Origin: DASXKD01 sp963734725
GTDB lineage: Bacteria > Actinomycetota > Actinomycetes > Streptosporangiales > Streptosporangiaceae
Direction of reading: 5' to 3'
DNA length: 64,000 bases
NCBI GenBank assembly: GCA_963734725.1
Contig: CAVTIX010000011.1
Location: 62,001 to 126,000 of the forward strand
Program-made: the position numbers and the translations under genes
Shown: piece by piece, positions 18,313-26,573 of the stretch
How positions within the stretch are numbered: position 1 is the stretch's first letter
Layout: every line of letters begins with the position of its first letter
Notes under the pieces: model-generated
The model's database searches: none
Seen by the model: the letters and a program-made list of their open reading frames with translations, nothing else
Told to the model about the DNA's origin: nothing

Positions 18313-18582
18313 AGGGATGCCCAGGCGAGGTTCGTCCTGGCCGACCACTCAGTCAACCATCGGCGACTACCGGCTGGCTGACTCCGTGACCGGGGCGAGC
18401 AGAACGCGCCTCCGGGCGAGGACCTGTCCGGCTGCTTCCGCCACGACCGGACAACCAGGTTGAGGACCTGCTTGACGTCACCACCCTGGCGACATTTATG
18501 ACCCTCGGTTGATTCTCCCCAGTTCTGCTTGCTGAAGTTCCCCGCCCGTATGGCTCCACCGGAACGATTGGGCGCGATTTAG

Positions 18583-18783
18583 CATGACTGCGGCCCGAAC
18601 AGCGAGTGCCTCAACGGCCTCTGTGCCTGTCAGACAGGCCACTCCCGGTGCAATGGGAAGTATTGCTGCCCGAACGGCCGCTACTGCTGTCCCGAACCCT
18701 CCGGGCGCTGTGACGCAGGTGATAACGGGTGCTGTAATGCTATGGATGGGACGGGCCATGCGTACTGCTGTCAGCACGCGTGA
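18583..18783 (+). pseudogene. Second cysteine-rich fragment
   Basis: Frame 18583-18783 reads HDCGPNSECLNGLCACQTGH, then RCNGKYCCPNGRYCCPEP and a Cys-rich end, finishing with a TGA at 18781. A stop codon immediately precedes it, so it lacks a start. It is clearly related in style to 17737-18312 and is probably the tail of a second copy or of the same gene after a disruption. Confidence 0.55.
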
Positions 18784-18913
18784 CCATGACCTGCAACGGA
18801 GCCTCCTCGGCACCTTCGCCACCGACGCCAACACCCATCATCACCGGCGCAGCAACCACACTCGCCAGCGCAGGCGCCCGCCCCCGGCCGATAGTCCCCC
18901 GTCGTAATCGCCG

Positions 18914-19060
18914 TTACGGCACCCACGGCGCGGACTCGTCAACCATCCGCACATCACCGCGCTTATGCTCCCAGCGTGTCCCCCACCGGTCGGTCCACCG
19001 CACGATCACGCGGGGGTCCGTCAACTGAGCCACATCAAGCAGGTCAGTCGCAGCCCTCAT
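18914..19060 (-). CDS. Possible small protein or C-terminal remnant
   Basis: From the ATG at 19060 the frame gives 48 residues ending VIVRWTDRWGTRWEHKRGD and MVDESAPWVP. Coding-like sequence continues upstream (ITEIRRSSRAIQHPVVSAEG) without a start, up to the stop of the protease gene at 19162. It could be a truncated gene. Confidence 0.35.
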   Translation of the reverse strand: MRAATDLLDVAQLTDPRVIVRWTDRWGTRWEHKRGDVRMVDESAPWVP

Positions 19061-19161
19061 CGCGGAATCCCACGGGGTGAGGCTGTCGCTAAAGGCCGCG
19101 CCCTCCGCGGACACGACGGGATGCTGGATTGCGCGAGAGGATCTTCGGATTTCGGTTATCG

Positions 19162-20766
19162 CTACGGGGAGCGCTCCGGGGGTCGATGGGCCAGGCCGCC
19201 TCGGATGGCGTCGATGGTGATGCCTTCGTTCGCGGCATAGGTGCCGCCGGCCCTGTTGAGGGCCGGCATCCGTGTGCCGCCTGCGTGGTGCAGGCCGATC
19301 AGTCGCCATTCGTCGTCGGAAACCGGGCTACCGGAGCTGCCGCCCTCGGTCGGTGAGCGATAGTGCAGGACGCGGTGGTCGTAGTCGAGCAGGATGTTGT
19401 CCTGAAGGGAGAACTGGGGCTGCGCCGACCCGCCTGGATGCCCGATCACGTACGCCCGCCGGTGACGGAGCGGCTTGGGGGGCAACCCCTGCGCAAGCGG
19501 AGTGGGAACAACGTCCTGTGGATAGCCGTCCAGTTCGAGGATCGTGGTGTCGAGTCCGCCGCCCGCCGAGGGCTTGTACCACCATTGCCGGGCCACCCGG
19601 AAGCGGGCCTGTCGGCCCGGATCGTCATCGAGGCCGTGGAACGCCACGTGCGCGCGGCCGGGGTCGAGGTCCTCGGGAACGACGTGACCGTTGGTGACGA
19701 CCACGAGTGGCGGTAGGTCCGGGTGCAGGTCGGGGCCTGCGACCAGGAACCCGGTGCCGACACCTTGCTCATCGGCGGTCTGGATGCGGGCCACCGCCCG
19801 GCAGCGCTTCAGCCCCGTGCGGTACCAACTCAGCGACAGGTATCGGTCGGCTCCGAGGATCGCCTCCAGCCGTCCGCCTGCGAACTCGTCGGCGAGGCGT
19901 GCGGCGCGGAGGTCGCTGGACGCCACCGTGACCTGGCCCCCGTCGACCGCCAGCAGCGCGGAGCGCAGCACGGGGAGCAGGTCGTCACCGGGCGCGGTGG
20001 TGGTGTTGAGCTGCCAGACCTCTTGGAGCTGGCGGAGGAACGCCGCGACCGTGAACCCCTCCGGCGTCGTCTCGATGAACGCCTCGGCCCGCTCGACGGC
20101 CTCGTGGTACTGGCCGAGTGCGATCGCCGCCTCGCACGCCGTCACCTCGGTCCACTCGTTTCGCACGGGGGCCGAGTTGACGGTCCGCCGGATGTCGTCG
20201 GCCAGTGCGGCCGCCTTCGGCGATCCCGGCGGGAGCTCGATGCCGTCGCGTGCGGCGCGGGCCAGGAGGGAAACGGCGTTGATCCCGGGCCAGGTGTAGG
20301 CGTCCGTGTCCTCCAGATACACGGCCAGGTAAGCCTCGAGAGACCGGCTCAGGAAGCGGCGCCCTCGGTCCGGCTCTGTGCACGCGAGGAACATCTCTTT
20401 ATAGCAGCGGCCGATGCTACCCCGGGCCTCGATACGTTCGCTCCGCGGCGCCGTCTCGTCGGCCGCCAGCTCAGTGAAGAGGCGCTGGGCGACGGCCGGA
20501 TTGCCGCGCTCCACCAGAGCCTGCGCGTAGTACCGACGGACCGCGGGGGCGTCGGGCCCGTGCGCCAGGGCGGCGTCGGCGACGAGCTCGAGCTCCTCGT
20601 ACCGCCGGGACTGCCGGAGGACCAGGAGGACCTGGCCGACGCTGTCGGGCGGTTTCGGAATGGCGTAGAGATGGGTGGCGTACTCGGCCGCGAGTTGCGC
20701 CAGCGCCGGCCAGTCGAACGTCAACGCAGCCGCTCGGAACTGCTTGGGCCAGGTCCGCGAGGTCAT
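19162..20766 (-). CDS. TRAFs-binding domain / trypsin-like serine protease fusion
   Basis: A 534-residue two-part protein from the ATG at 20766 (MTSRTWPKQFRAAALTFDWP). Residues 1-310 are helical repeats typical of the MAP3K TRAFs-binding (DUF4071-type) region, e.g. YYAQALVERGNPAVAQRLF and GSIGRCYKEMFLACTEPDRG. The C-terminal domain is a trypsin-like peptidase with GVGTGFLVAGP, VVVTNGHVVPED (His about 361), GGLDTTILELDG (Asp about 406) and TEGGSSGSPVSDDEW (Ser about 476). All three catalytic residues are present. Related fusions occur in bacterial conflict systems as proteolytic effectors. It is divergent from the SLOG gene, only 45 bases away. Confidence 0.85.
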   Translation of the reverse strand: MTSRTWPKQFRAAALTFDWPALAQLAAEYATHLYAIPKPPDSVGQVLLVLRQSRRYEELELVADAALAHGPDAPAVRRYYAQALVERGNPAVAQRLFTELAADETAPRSERIEARGSIGRCYKEMFLACTEPDRGRRFLSRSLEAYLAVYLEDTDAYTWPGINAVSLLARAARDGIELPPGSPKAAALADDIRRTVNSAPVRNEWTEVTACEAAIALGQYHEAVERAEAFIETTPEGFTVAAFLRQLQEVWQLNTTTAPGDDLLPVLRSALLAVDGGQVTVASSDLRAARLADEFAGGRLEAILGADRYLSLSWYRTGLKRCRAVARIQTADEQGVGTGFLVAGPDLHPDLPPLVVVTNGHVVPEDLDPGRAHVAFHGLDDDPGRQARFRVARQWWYKPSAGGGLDTTILELDGYPQDVVPTPLAQGLPPKPLRHRRAYVIGHPGGSAQPQFSLQDNILLDYDHRVLHYRSPTEGGSSGSPVSDDEWRLIGLHHAGGTRMPALNRAGGTYAANEGITIDAIRGGLAHRPPERSP

Positions 20767-20811
20767 TCGAACACCGTCCGCGGCCGATCGTCGCAGCAGC
20801 GAGGAGCACCA

Positions 20812-21534
20812 ATGAACAACCAGGCCGGGGACATCCAGGCCTCCCACATCCGGATCGCCAGCACCGACGAGATCGCGGCCGCGCTCGACAGCGCCGGGCT
20901 GCGTCTGGACCGGGCGGTCATCGTGCTGGTCGGCGGCGCCGACACCATGGGCGAGAAGGAGTTCGAGACCGTGGCCAAGGTGCTGCGGGACGAGGTCGTG
21001 CCCGTCGCCGAGCGCCGGGACGCCGTGGTGATCGACGGTGGCACGGACTCGGGAGTCATGCAGCTGATCGGACGGGCACGGTCCACGTTGGGCGGTCGAT
21101 TCCCGCTCATCGGCGTAGCGGCCGAAGGTACGGTCCTCGTCCCGGTGGCCGGGACGCCGTCGCCCGACGCGGTCAAACTGGAGCCGAACCACACGCTGTT
21201 CCTCCTAGTACCCGGCACGCAATGGGGGGACGAGGCGCGGTGGATGATGGACGTCGCCGGGGTCGTCGCGGGCCGCCGGTCGTCGGTCACCGTGCTGATG
21301 AACGGTGGGCAGATCGCCTACACCGATGTCGCTGCAAGCCTCCGCAGCGGTCGGCCGGTGGTGGTGCTCGCCGGAAGCGGTCGCACAGCCGACGCCATTG
21401 CCAAGGCGCGAGCCGGCAACGGTGGCGACAACCGCGCCGTCGAGATTGCGGCTTCCCCACTGACGACGGTCGCAGATGTCGGGGAAGCGGGCATGGCCGC
21501 CGCCGCGATCGAGGCGGCCCTCGACGGCGGCTGA
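20812..21534 (+). CDS. SLOG domain protein (LSDAT-type)
   Basis: A 240-residue protein starting ATG 20812 after GAGGAGCACCA. The Rossmann-like SLOG core reads AVIVLVGGADTMGEKEFE, VVIDGGTDSGVMQLIGRAR and PLIGVAAEGTVLVP, with NHTLFLLVPGTQWGDEARWM further on. This is the prokaryotic LSDAT branch, related to the ligand-binding domain of TRPM channels. SLOG domains are proposed to bind nucleotide-derived signals in defence systems. Its tight head-to-head arrangement with the TRAFs-binding protease suggests that the pair forms one sensor/effector unit (inference). Confidence 0.83.
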   Translation: MNNQAGDIQASHIRIASTDEIAAALDSAGLRLDRAVIVLVGGADTMGEKEFETVAKVLRDEVVPVAERRDAVVIDGGTDSGVMQLIGRARSTLGGRFPLIGVAAEGTVLVPVAGTPSPDAVKLEPNHTLFLLVPGTQWGDEARWMMDVAGVVAGRRSSVTVLMNGGQIAYTDVAASLRSGRPVVVLAGSGRTADAIAKARAGNGGDNRAVEIAASPLTTVADVGEAGMAAAAIEAALDGG

Positions 21535-21832
21535 GACGTCCGGGTGGCCGCCGTCGTGCCGACCCGGATTGGGGGGAGACTTGCCGGCCGGCGCCGCGCC
21601 GGTCTCGGCGCGTGCTCGACGGCGGGCGCCGGCGGTCCGCGAAAGAGATCCGCACCGAGTGGCTACCGGTGAGCCGCAACGGGGCGGCGCCCGGCTCAGG
21701 CGCAGCGTCAGCCGGCCGGGTGCGCTGGCCGAGCGGTTGAGCGCCACCGGCTATCGACGGCCGCCGGAAGCTGACAACCGATTCGCCGCTCGCGAAGGGC
21801 GCGTCAACTTCCGGCAAACCTTGTGGCTCGTC

Positions 21833-21982
21833 GGTGCCGGACACCATGAGCACCCGGTTGCCGGCCATCCGGTGGCAGCGGGCGAAGACGCCGGACGCCA
21901 CGCCGGAACCCGCCTTGTGTCCGATGTGCCGTGCACCATTCTTGTACGCCCAGGCCACGGCCGTCAGAACCGCGGTGCTCAT
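21833..21982 (-). pseudogene. metG: 5' fragment of methionyl-tRNA synthetase
   Basis: Fifty codons from the ATG at 21982 read MSTAVLTAVAWAYKNGARHI, then GHKAG, followed by FARCHRMAGNRVLMVSGTDE. These match the N-terminus of one actinobacterial MetG type, including the HIGH signature. After TDEPQG the similarity stops abruptly (TDEHG is expected) and unrelated sequence follows. No anticodon-binding or KMSKS region is present, so this is a captured gene start, not a synthetase. Confidence 0.7.
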
Positions 21983-21994
21983 GTCACGCAAGAC

Positions 21995-22708
21995 CTATTG
22001 CTCGGGTCGGCGCTGAGCCGCCCGCCCATCCTCCGGGATCAGGGCGGCCCAGGCGTCGGCCAGGTCCGGGCCGCGCCGCGGTGCCCTCTCGAGGGTCGGC
22101 TCGGGATGCCAACCGGTCGAGCTCTGAACGGCCGCAGCGGTCTTCTCGGCAGGCCACGAGACTCCGATCGCCTTGACCACATTGACGACCGGGAGCGCCG
22201 CTCCTCCCGTGTATTTGAGATAGCGGGCCGGATTAATCGCGGCCATGTGCTTCGGGAGGATCTGCATGAACCACAGAATTGTGAACGTGGTCCAGACAAG
22301 GTTGAAGATCTTGCCCTGCGAGCCGGTGATCGTATGCGAGGTGAATGGGATGTGGATCGCGCTCCGCGCGGCGAGGATAGTGGCCGCGACACAGATGGAC
22401 GCGACGAACATCTGACGGGCGGAGAGCCAGGCCGCGAGGTCGCGAGGGCTGCGGTCCGGATAAAGCCGGCTCCAGTCATGGATCATGACCACTTCCAGGC
22501 CCTCCATGACCGCGAGCACGAGCATCAGCAGGACCGCGACCACCGCCGTGATCGCCGGAGTGAAGTGACCTTTGGTCAGTTCGTAGATGGCGTCATACAC
22601 CCAAATGACGCTCAGTACACCCCAGGCGATAAAGAGCACCGTTCCGAACGTCGCGCGCGCAACTCCGCTTCCCGTGGATTGACGCTGCTCGGTCGTCGTC
22701 TCACTCAT
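21995..22708 (-). CDS. Four-helix membrane protein
   Basis: A 237-residue protein starting MSETTTEQRQSTGSG. Hydrophobic helices are TVLFIAWGVLSVIWVYDAIY, AITAVVAVLLMLVLAVMEGL, FVASICVAATILAARSAI and NLVWTTFTILWFMQIL; a charged C-terminal tail follows. The segment MEGLEVVMIHDW followed by SARQMF loosely recalls the EGxQ...GRQ signature of silicon-transporter-like proteins; I regard that as suggestive only. It stops 13 bases before the metG fragment and may be part of the neighbouring conflict module. Confidence 0.75.
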   Translation of the reverse strand: MSETTTEQRQSTGSGVARATFGTVLFIAWGVLSVIWVYDAIYELTKGHFTPAITAVVAVLLMLVLAVMEGLEVVMIHDWSRLYPDRSPRDLAAWLSARQMFVASICVAATILAARSAIHIPFTSHTITGSQGKIFNLVWTTFTILWFMQILPKHMAAINPARYLKYTGGAALPVVNVVKAIGVSWPAEKTAAAVQSSTGWHPEPTLERAPRRGPDLADAWAALIPEDGRAAQRRPEQ

Positions 22709-22709
22709 C

Positions 22710-23084
22710 TCACTTCTCCAATACTAGTTTCAGATCGCCTTGGGCGAACGTGAGGAGTTCGGCGACGGTTTGGGCTGGCAACCAGGGCCCATCCCACCGG
22801 GCTCGCTCCGCTCCGGACCTGTCGAGTCCGACGTCGGATAGCGTCAATGACAAATTAATGCGGTCACTAAATACTTCTAGTATCAGGCCAGGAACCGGGT
22901 CGCGTGGCTGTTCGCCTTGCCGCCATGCCCGGACCCGGCGGGCATCGGGCTGGACATGCCGGTGCCCGGTCTTGCCCACGCGCTCCCGTATGGCGGCGGC
23001 TAGCCGGGTGTTGTTGAAGCCCGCGCGCTGCTGCCAATAGATGAGCCGATGATTTGCGGACCGATTGCGGACGTTGTAGCTCAC
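22710..23084 (-). CDS. Truncated copy of the helix-turn-helix regulator at 39030
   Basis: A 124-residue protein. I place the start at GTG 23084 because SYNVRNRSANHRLIYWQQRA aligns with the start of the 468-residue regulator at 39030 (most positions identical over about 120 residues, including HVQPDARRVRAWRQGEQPRD). It retains the N-terminal DNA-binding region but lacks all the TPR-like helices, ending ...GDLKLVLEK just before the membrane protein start. It could act as a dominant-negative or minimal repressor, or simply be a remnant. Its upstream operator-like motif is shared with the full copy. Confidence 0.75.
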   Translation of the reverse strand: MSYNVRNRSANHRLIYWQQRAGFNNTRLAAAIRERVGKTGHRHVQPDARRVRAWRQGEQPRDPVPGLILEVFSDRINLSLTLSDVGLDRSGAERARWDGPWLPAQTVAELLTFAQGDLKLVLEK

Positions 23085-23115
23085 CCAGGCCCGCCTCCCC
23101 GCCAGCAACGGCTAA

Positions 23116-23166
23116 CCTAGCTTGAGAATAATTGCAGCAGCCCTAGCTTGAGAATAACTGCAGCAG
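23116..23166 (-). promoter_or_regulatory. Tandem 25-bp operator-like repeats
   Basis: CCTAGCTTGAGAATAATTGC... at 23116-23140 recurs at 23142-23166 with one change, 26 bp apart, 32 bases upstream of the truncated regulator. On the coding strand each reads GCARTTATTCTCAAGCT. A single related GCAGTTATTATCAGCT lies 30 bases before the full-length regulator at 39030, suggesting a shared autoregulatory or promoter element. Confidence 0.6.
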
Positions 23167-23459
23167 CGTGATCCGTACGGGCTGGCCGAACAAGCGCCCA
23201 CTATTCGCCCACCCCTCAGCCGGTGCCCACCTTCACGGCGCCTTCCCCACGCCTCCCCCTCAGCCGCACTGCGCCTCCCATTTCGCCTGCTTTCCAACGG
23301 CTAGTTCCTGTTGTCTCCTGACGGTAAGTAGCCGATCCAGCAGCCAGAGGAGGCACTACCAAAACCAGCGTCGGCTAGGCGACCAAGGGTGCGGTGAAGG
23401 CCGTCCCGCCTAGGACACCTGTGACGGCCTCGCGATCGGTGCGTGGAATGGGGGGACCG

Positions 23460-23663
23460 ATGCGTATTCACCGAACTTTTCCTAACCTGGCTGCTGCTGC
23501 ATTAGACGTTCCGTTGTCCCTGGCCGCGACTGGCCAGGCTGCCGTTGACGCTGGGGCGGCGGGGCCTAATGCTGCCGTGCAGGTTAGTTCTGCGACCCGT
23601 GCCGACGCCCCGATCGGCGCCTGGGGCACCACCCTGGGGTCGGTCACAGTACCGGGCACGTAG
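23460..23663 (+). CDS. Truncated secreted protein start
   Basis: Sixty-seven residues from the ATG at 23460, preceded by GGGGGA. The N-terminus, MRIHRTFPNLAAAALDVPLS plus an Ala-rich stretch, resembles a signal peptide. The end, IGAWGTTLGSVTVPGT, is the beginning of a repeat type seen in large secreted actinobacterial proteins, but a TAG follows at once. Most likely a truncated exported protein. It ends 3 bases before the TIR-SIR2 gene. Confidence 0.45.
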   Translation: MRIHRTFPNLAAAALDVPLSLAATGQAAVDAGAAGPNAAVQVSSATRADAPIGAWGTTLGSVTVPGT

Positions 23664-23666
23664 GGG

Positions 23667-24950
23667 ATGGGCAAGATGGACCCGATGTCAGGCGGCCGTC
23701 AGCAGCGGCAGACGGCCGGGGCACCATCGCGGTTGCGGGTGTTTATCAACTACCGGCGCGATGATACATGGGCCGCGGCCCAGCTGGTGTATGACCGGCT
23801 CGCGAATAGCTTCGGCAGCGAGAACGTGTTCCTGGACGTGCAGGACGTGCAGCCGGGGATGAGGTGGCTGGAGGAGATCAAATCCCATCGTGCTTCGTCT
23901 GATGTGCTGCTGTCGCTTATCGGGCCCCATTGGGTGTCGATCATGAAGGCGCGTGAGCAGGCAGCCGTTGCCGGGCCGGCCGAAGATTACGTCCGGTTCG
24001 AGATCGAGTATGCGCTCAGGCCGAACTCGCGAATCTGGGTGATTCCCGTGCTCGTGGGCGAGGTGATGCCTCTCAGCGCTGGACACCTGCCCCGGCCGCT
24101 GCAGGCGCTGGCGAAGATCCAGGCAGCGCAGGTGCGGCACGAGCGCTTCGCGGATGACATTGCGGATCTGATCAGCAGGATTGAGGCGATCGCCCGCCAG
24201 GAGCAGCCGCCCGCTCCAGAGCCGGCCGCGGTAGCGCGGGCTGACGCGAGATCTCCCTGGCCGGCAGCCGCCAATGGTGTTGCCGTTTCGCCGCCTGATG
24301 CCGCCCACGGTGAGCTAGTCCTCGGGCAGATGGTTGACGAGGGCACTGTGGTGCCGTTTCTCGGGTCGCGGCTCACCGGGAACCATGCCCTCCTGGCTGA
24401 GGACTCGGGGCCGCCGCCCGGGGCCGAAGAGCTTGCGGCGGACCTGGCAAGACGGTTTGGGGTCAAGTCTGCGCGGCTGGAATTGCCTGAGGTTGCCCAG
24501 TACGTGTACGTGATGCGGGGCTGGCCAGACCTGTACCGGAGGCTGCGGCAGATCCTCAAGGCCGAATACCAGCCAGGGCCGGTACATCGGTTCTTGGCCC
24601 GGCTTCCCCAGGCGCTCGAAGGGCTGGGCCTGGAGAAGCGGTATCAGCTCATCGTCAGCACGACCTTCGATACGACGCTGGAGCAGGCGTTCGACGACGA
24701 GCAGGAGCCCTACGATCTTGCCATCTACATGGCGAAAGGCCCGGATAATGGCAGGTTCGTCCACTTCCCCTACGAGGGCGCTCCCGTGTCTATTGGCGTT
24801 CCGAACAATTACGGGAAATTTCCGATCGGAGTAGATGGCGAACTCGAAAGAACAGTGATCGTGAAGATCCACGGAGCGGCCGACGGGAACATCGGCGATT
24901 ATAGCATTAAAGAAAATTACGTGATCACCGAAGATCATTACAGAACGTGA
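23667..24950 (+). CDS. TIR-SIR2 protein, paralog 1 (C-terminally truncated)
   Basis: A 427-residue predicted NAD-targeting effector. The TIR domain (about residues 20-170) has RLRVFINYRRDD, ENVFLDVQDVQPGMRW and DYVRFEIEYAL, the Glu at 112 sitting where TIR NADases carry their catalytic Glu. A SIR2-like domain follows from about residue 220; its first loop reads VPFLGSRLTGN, so the usual GAG is lost, while IVKIHGAAD keeps the catalytic-type His at 402. The protein stops right after NYVITEDHY, where paralog 2 continues for 110 residues. It is followed after 39 bases by that paralog on the same strand. Confidence 0.85.
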   Translation: MGKMDPMSGGRQQRQTAGAPSRLRVFINYRRDDTWAAAQLVYDRLANSFGSENVFLDVQDVQPGMRWLEEIKSHRASSDVLLSLIGPHWVSIMKAREQAAVAGPAEDYVRFEIEYALRPNSRIWVIPVLVGEVMPLSAGHLPRPLQALAKIQAAQVRHERFADDIADLISRIEAIARQEQPPAPEPAAVARADARSPWPAAANGVAVSPPDAAHGELVLGQMVDEGTVVPFLGSRLTGNHALLAEDSGPPPGAEELAADLARRFGVKSARLELPEVAQYVYVMRGWPDLYRRLRQILKAEYQPGPVHRFLARLPQALEGLGLEKRYQLIVSTTFDTTLEQAFDDEQEPYDLAIYMAKGPDNGRFVHFPYEGAPVSIGVPNNYGKFPIGVDGELERTVIVKIHGAADGNIGDYSIKENYVITEDHYRT

Positions 24951-24989
24951 AGGTTAGATTACGGCAAGATCGGAAGCGCGGGTGGGGCC

Positions 24990-26573
24990 ATGGACACGGA
25001 CGGCACCGATCGGAGCCTAAGCGTCGAGGTGCGGGCAGGCGAGGCATCGGGGCGGTCGCCGCTGCGGATCTTCATCAACTACCGGCACGAGGACATGCCG
25101 TTCGCGGCGTCCACGCTGTACCGCGAGCTCAGGGGGCGGTTCGGCGCGGAGAACATCTTCTTCGACGCGGGCACGCTGCGCCCGGGCATGCAATTCCCCG
25201 AGAAGATCACGTGGCATCTGAGCGGCACGGCCGGCGCCTTCCTCGCCCTCATCGGGCCCGAATGGCTGCCCGCCATGGACGCTCACCGGCGGCGCGGCGA
25301 CCGCGATTACGTCACGCAGGAAATCGACCTGGGGCTGCGGAACGGATGGACCGTCATCCCGGTACTGCTGAACGACGCGCCCCTGCCGGAGGGGCGCGAT
25401 CTCCCGCTGGCCATCAAGGCGCTTCCCAGGCACCAGGTGGCCCGCTTGCGGCAGATCAGCCTGGACGCCGACATCGAGGACCTGATCGCACGTCTTGGCG
25501 AGATCGGTTCACGCCCGGATGCCGACCACGCGGTAAGCGACCCGGGAACAGGGGTCGCGGCGAGGGCCGGCCCGGGGGAGGGCAGGGGCGAGGCGATCTC
25601 CGAGGTGCCCGCGGCCGACGACGAGCATTATCAGATGCTCGCGGACGAGGCCGACAACCTGGTCATCTTCGTCGGCGCGGGGGTCAACGCGGACGACCGC
25701 GAGGGCCCGTTCCGGCCCGGGGCCTCGATGCTGCCCGACGACGCCGACATCGCCGAGTACCTCGCCGTCCAGGCCCGGCTGAGGTCGCCGGAGCGGCACC
25801 TGGCGGAGGTCGCGCAGTACGCTCGGATGATCCGCGGTGAGCCGAGGGTGTTCAGCTGGGTCAAATCCATCTTCGCCACCTCGGCGCCCGGACCGGTACA
25901 CAGGTACCTGGCCCGCCTGCCCAGGCGCATGGAGGAACTGGGGCTGGAAAGGCGCTACCAGATGGTCGTCACGTCAAAGTTCGACGTGGCGCTCGAGCAA
26001 GCGTTCCTGGAAGCGGAGGAGCCGTTCGACGTCGCCATCTACATGGCGCCGGGCACCGAGCACGCCGGCCGGTTCATCCACGTGCAATGGGGTGACGCGA
26101 ACCCGCAGCCCATCCTGGCGCCGAACGAGTACGACGGGTTCCCCATCGTCGGCGACGACGGCCAGCTGACCAGGACGGTCATCGTCAGGATCAACGGCGC
26201 GATCGACGACGCCGACATCGGCTACCGGTGGAAGAACAACTACGTGATCACCGAGGATCACTACATCGACTACTTTGGCGGCCACCCGGCCGAGGAAGTC
26301 GTGCCCATGCAGATCCTGGCCAAGCTGCGCCAGTCGAGCTGCCTGTTCCTCGGCTACGCCCTGGCCGACTGGCGGCTCAGGGTATTCCTGCACTGGATCT
26401 GGCCCGGCGAGAGACCCAATGGCGCCACCCACTGGGCGGTGCAGCGCCATCCGGGCGTGCTCGAACGGCGGTTCTGGGAGCACGCCGGGGTCGGCCTGTA
26501 CCGGCGCCGGCTGACCGACTACGTGCAGGGCCTCGACCGGTTCCTGGCCACGAATCGCGACGACCTGCGATGA
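24990..26573 (+). CDS. TIR-SIR2 protein, paralog 2
   Basis: A 527-residue full-length paralog. TIR domain: LRIFINYRHEDMPFA, ENIFFDAGTLRPGMQF and DYVTQEIDLGL with Glu 111. SIR2-like domain: NLVIFVGAGVNADD (intact GAG loop near residue 228), then VAQYARMIRG, QMVVTSKFDVALEQA and IVRINGAID, where Asn 402 replaces the His kept in paralog 1. The C-terminal part missing from paralog 1 reads CLFLGYALADWRLRVFLHWI. Its TGA overlaps the ATG of the nSTAND gene (ATGA at 26570), implying translational coupling and a joint complex. Confidence 0.9.
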   Translation: MDTDGTDRSLSVEVRAGEASGRSPLRIFINYRHEDMPFAASTLYRELRGRFGAENIFFDAGTLRPGMQFPEKITWHLSGTAGAFLALIGPEWLPAMDAHRRRGDRDYVTQEIDLGLRNGWTVIPVLLNDAPLPEGRDLPLAIKALPRHQVARLRQISLDADIEDLIARLGEIGSRPDADHAVSDPGTGVAARAGPGEGRGEAISEVPAADDEHYQMLADEADNLVIFVGAGVNADDREGPFRPGASMLPDDADIAEYLAVQARLRSPERHLAEVAQYARMIRGEPRVFSWVKSIFATSAPGPVHRYLARLPRRMEELGLERRYQMVVTSKFDVALEQAFLEAEEPFDVAIYMAPGTEHAGRFIHVQWGDANPQPILAPNEYDGFPIVGDDGQLTRTVIVRINGAIDDADIGYRWKNNYVITEDHYIDYFGGHPAEEVVPMQILAKLRQSSCLFLGYALADWRLRVFLHWIWPGERPNGATHWAVQRHPGVLERRFWEHAGVGLYRRRLTDYVQGLDRFLATNRDDLR

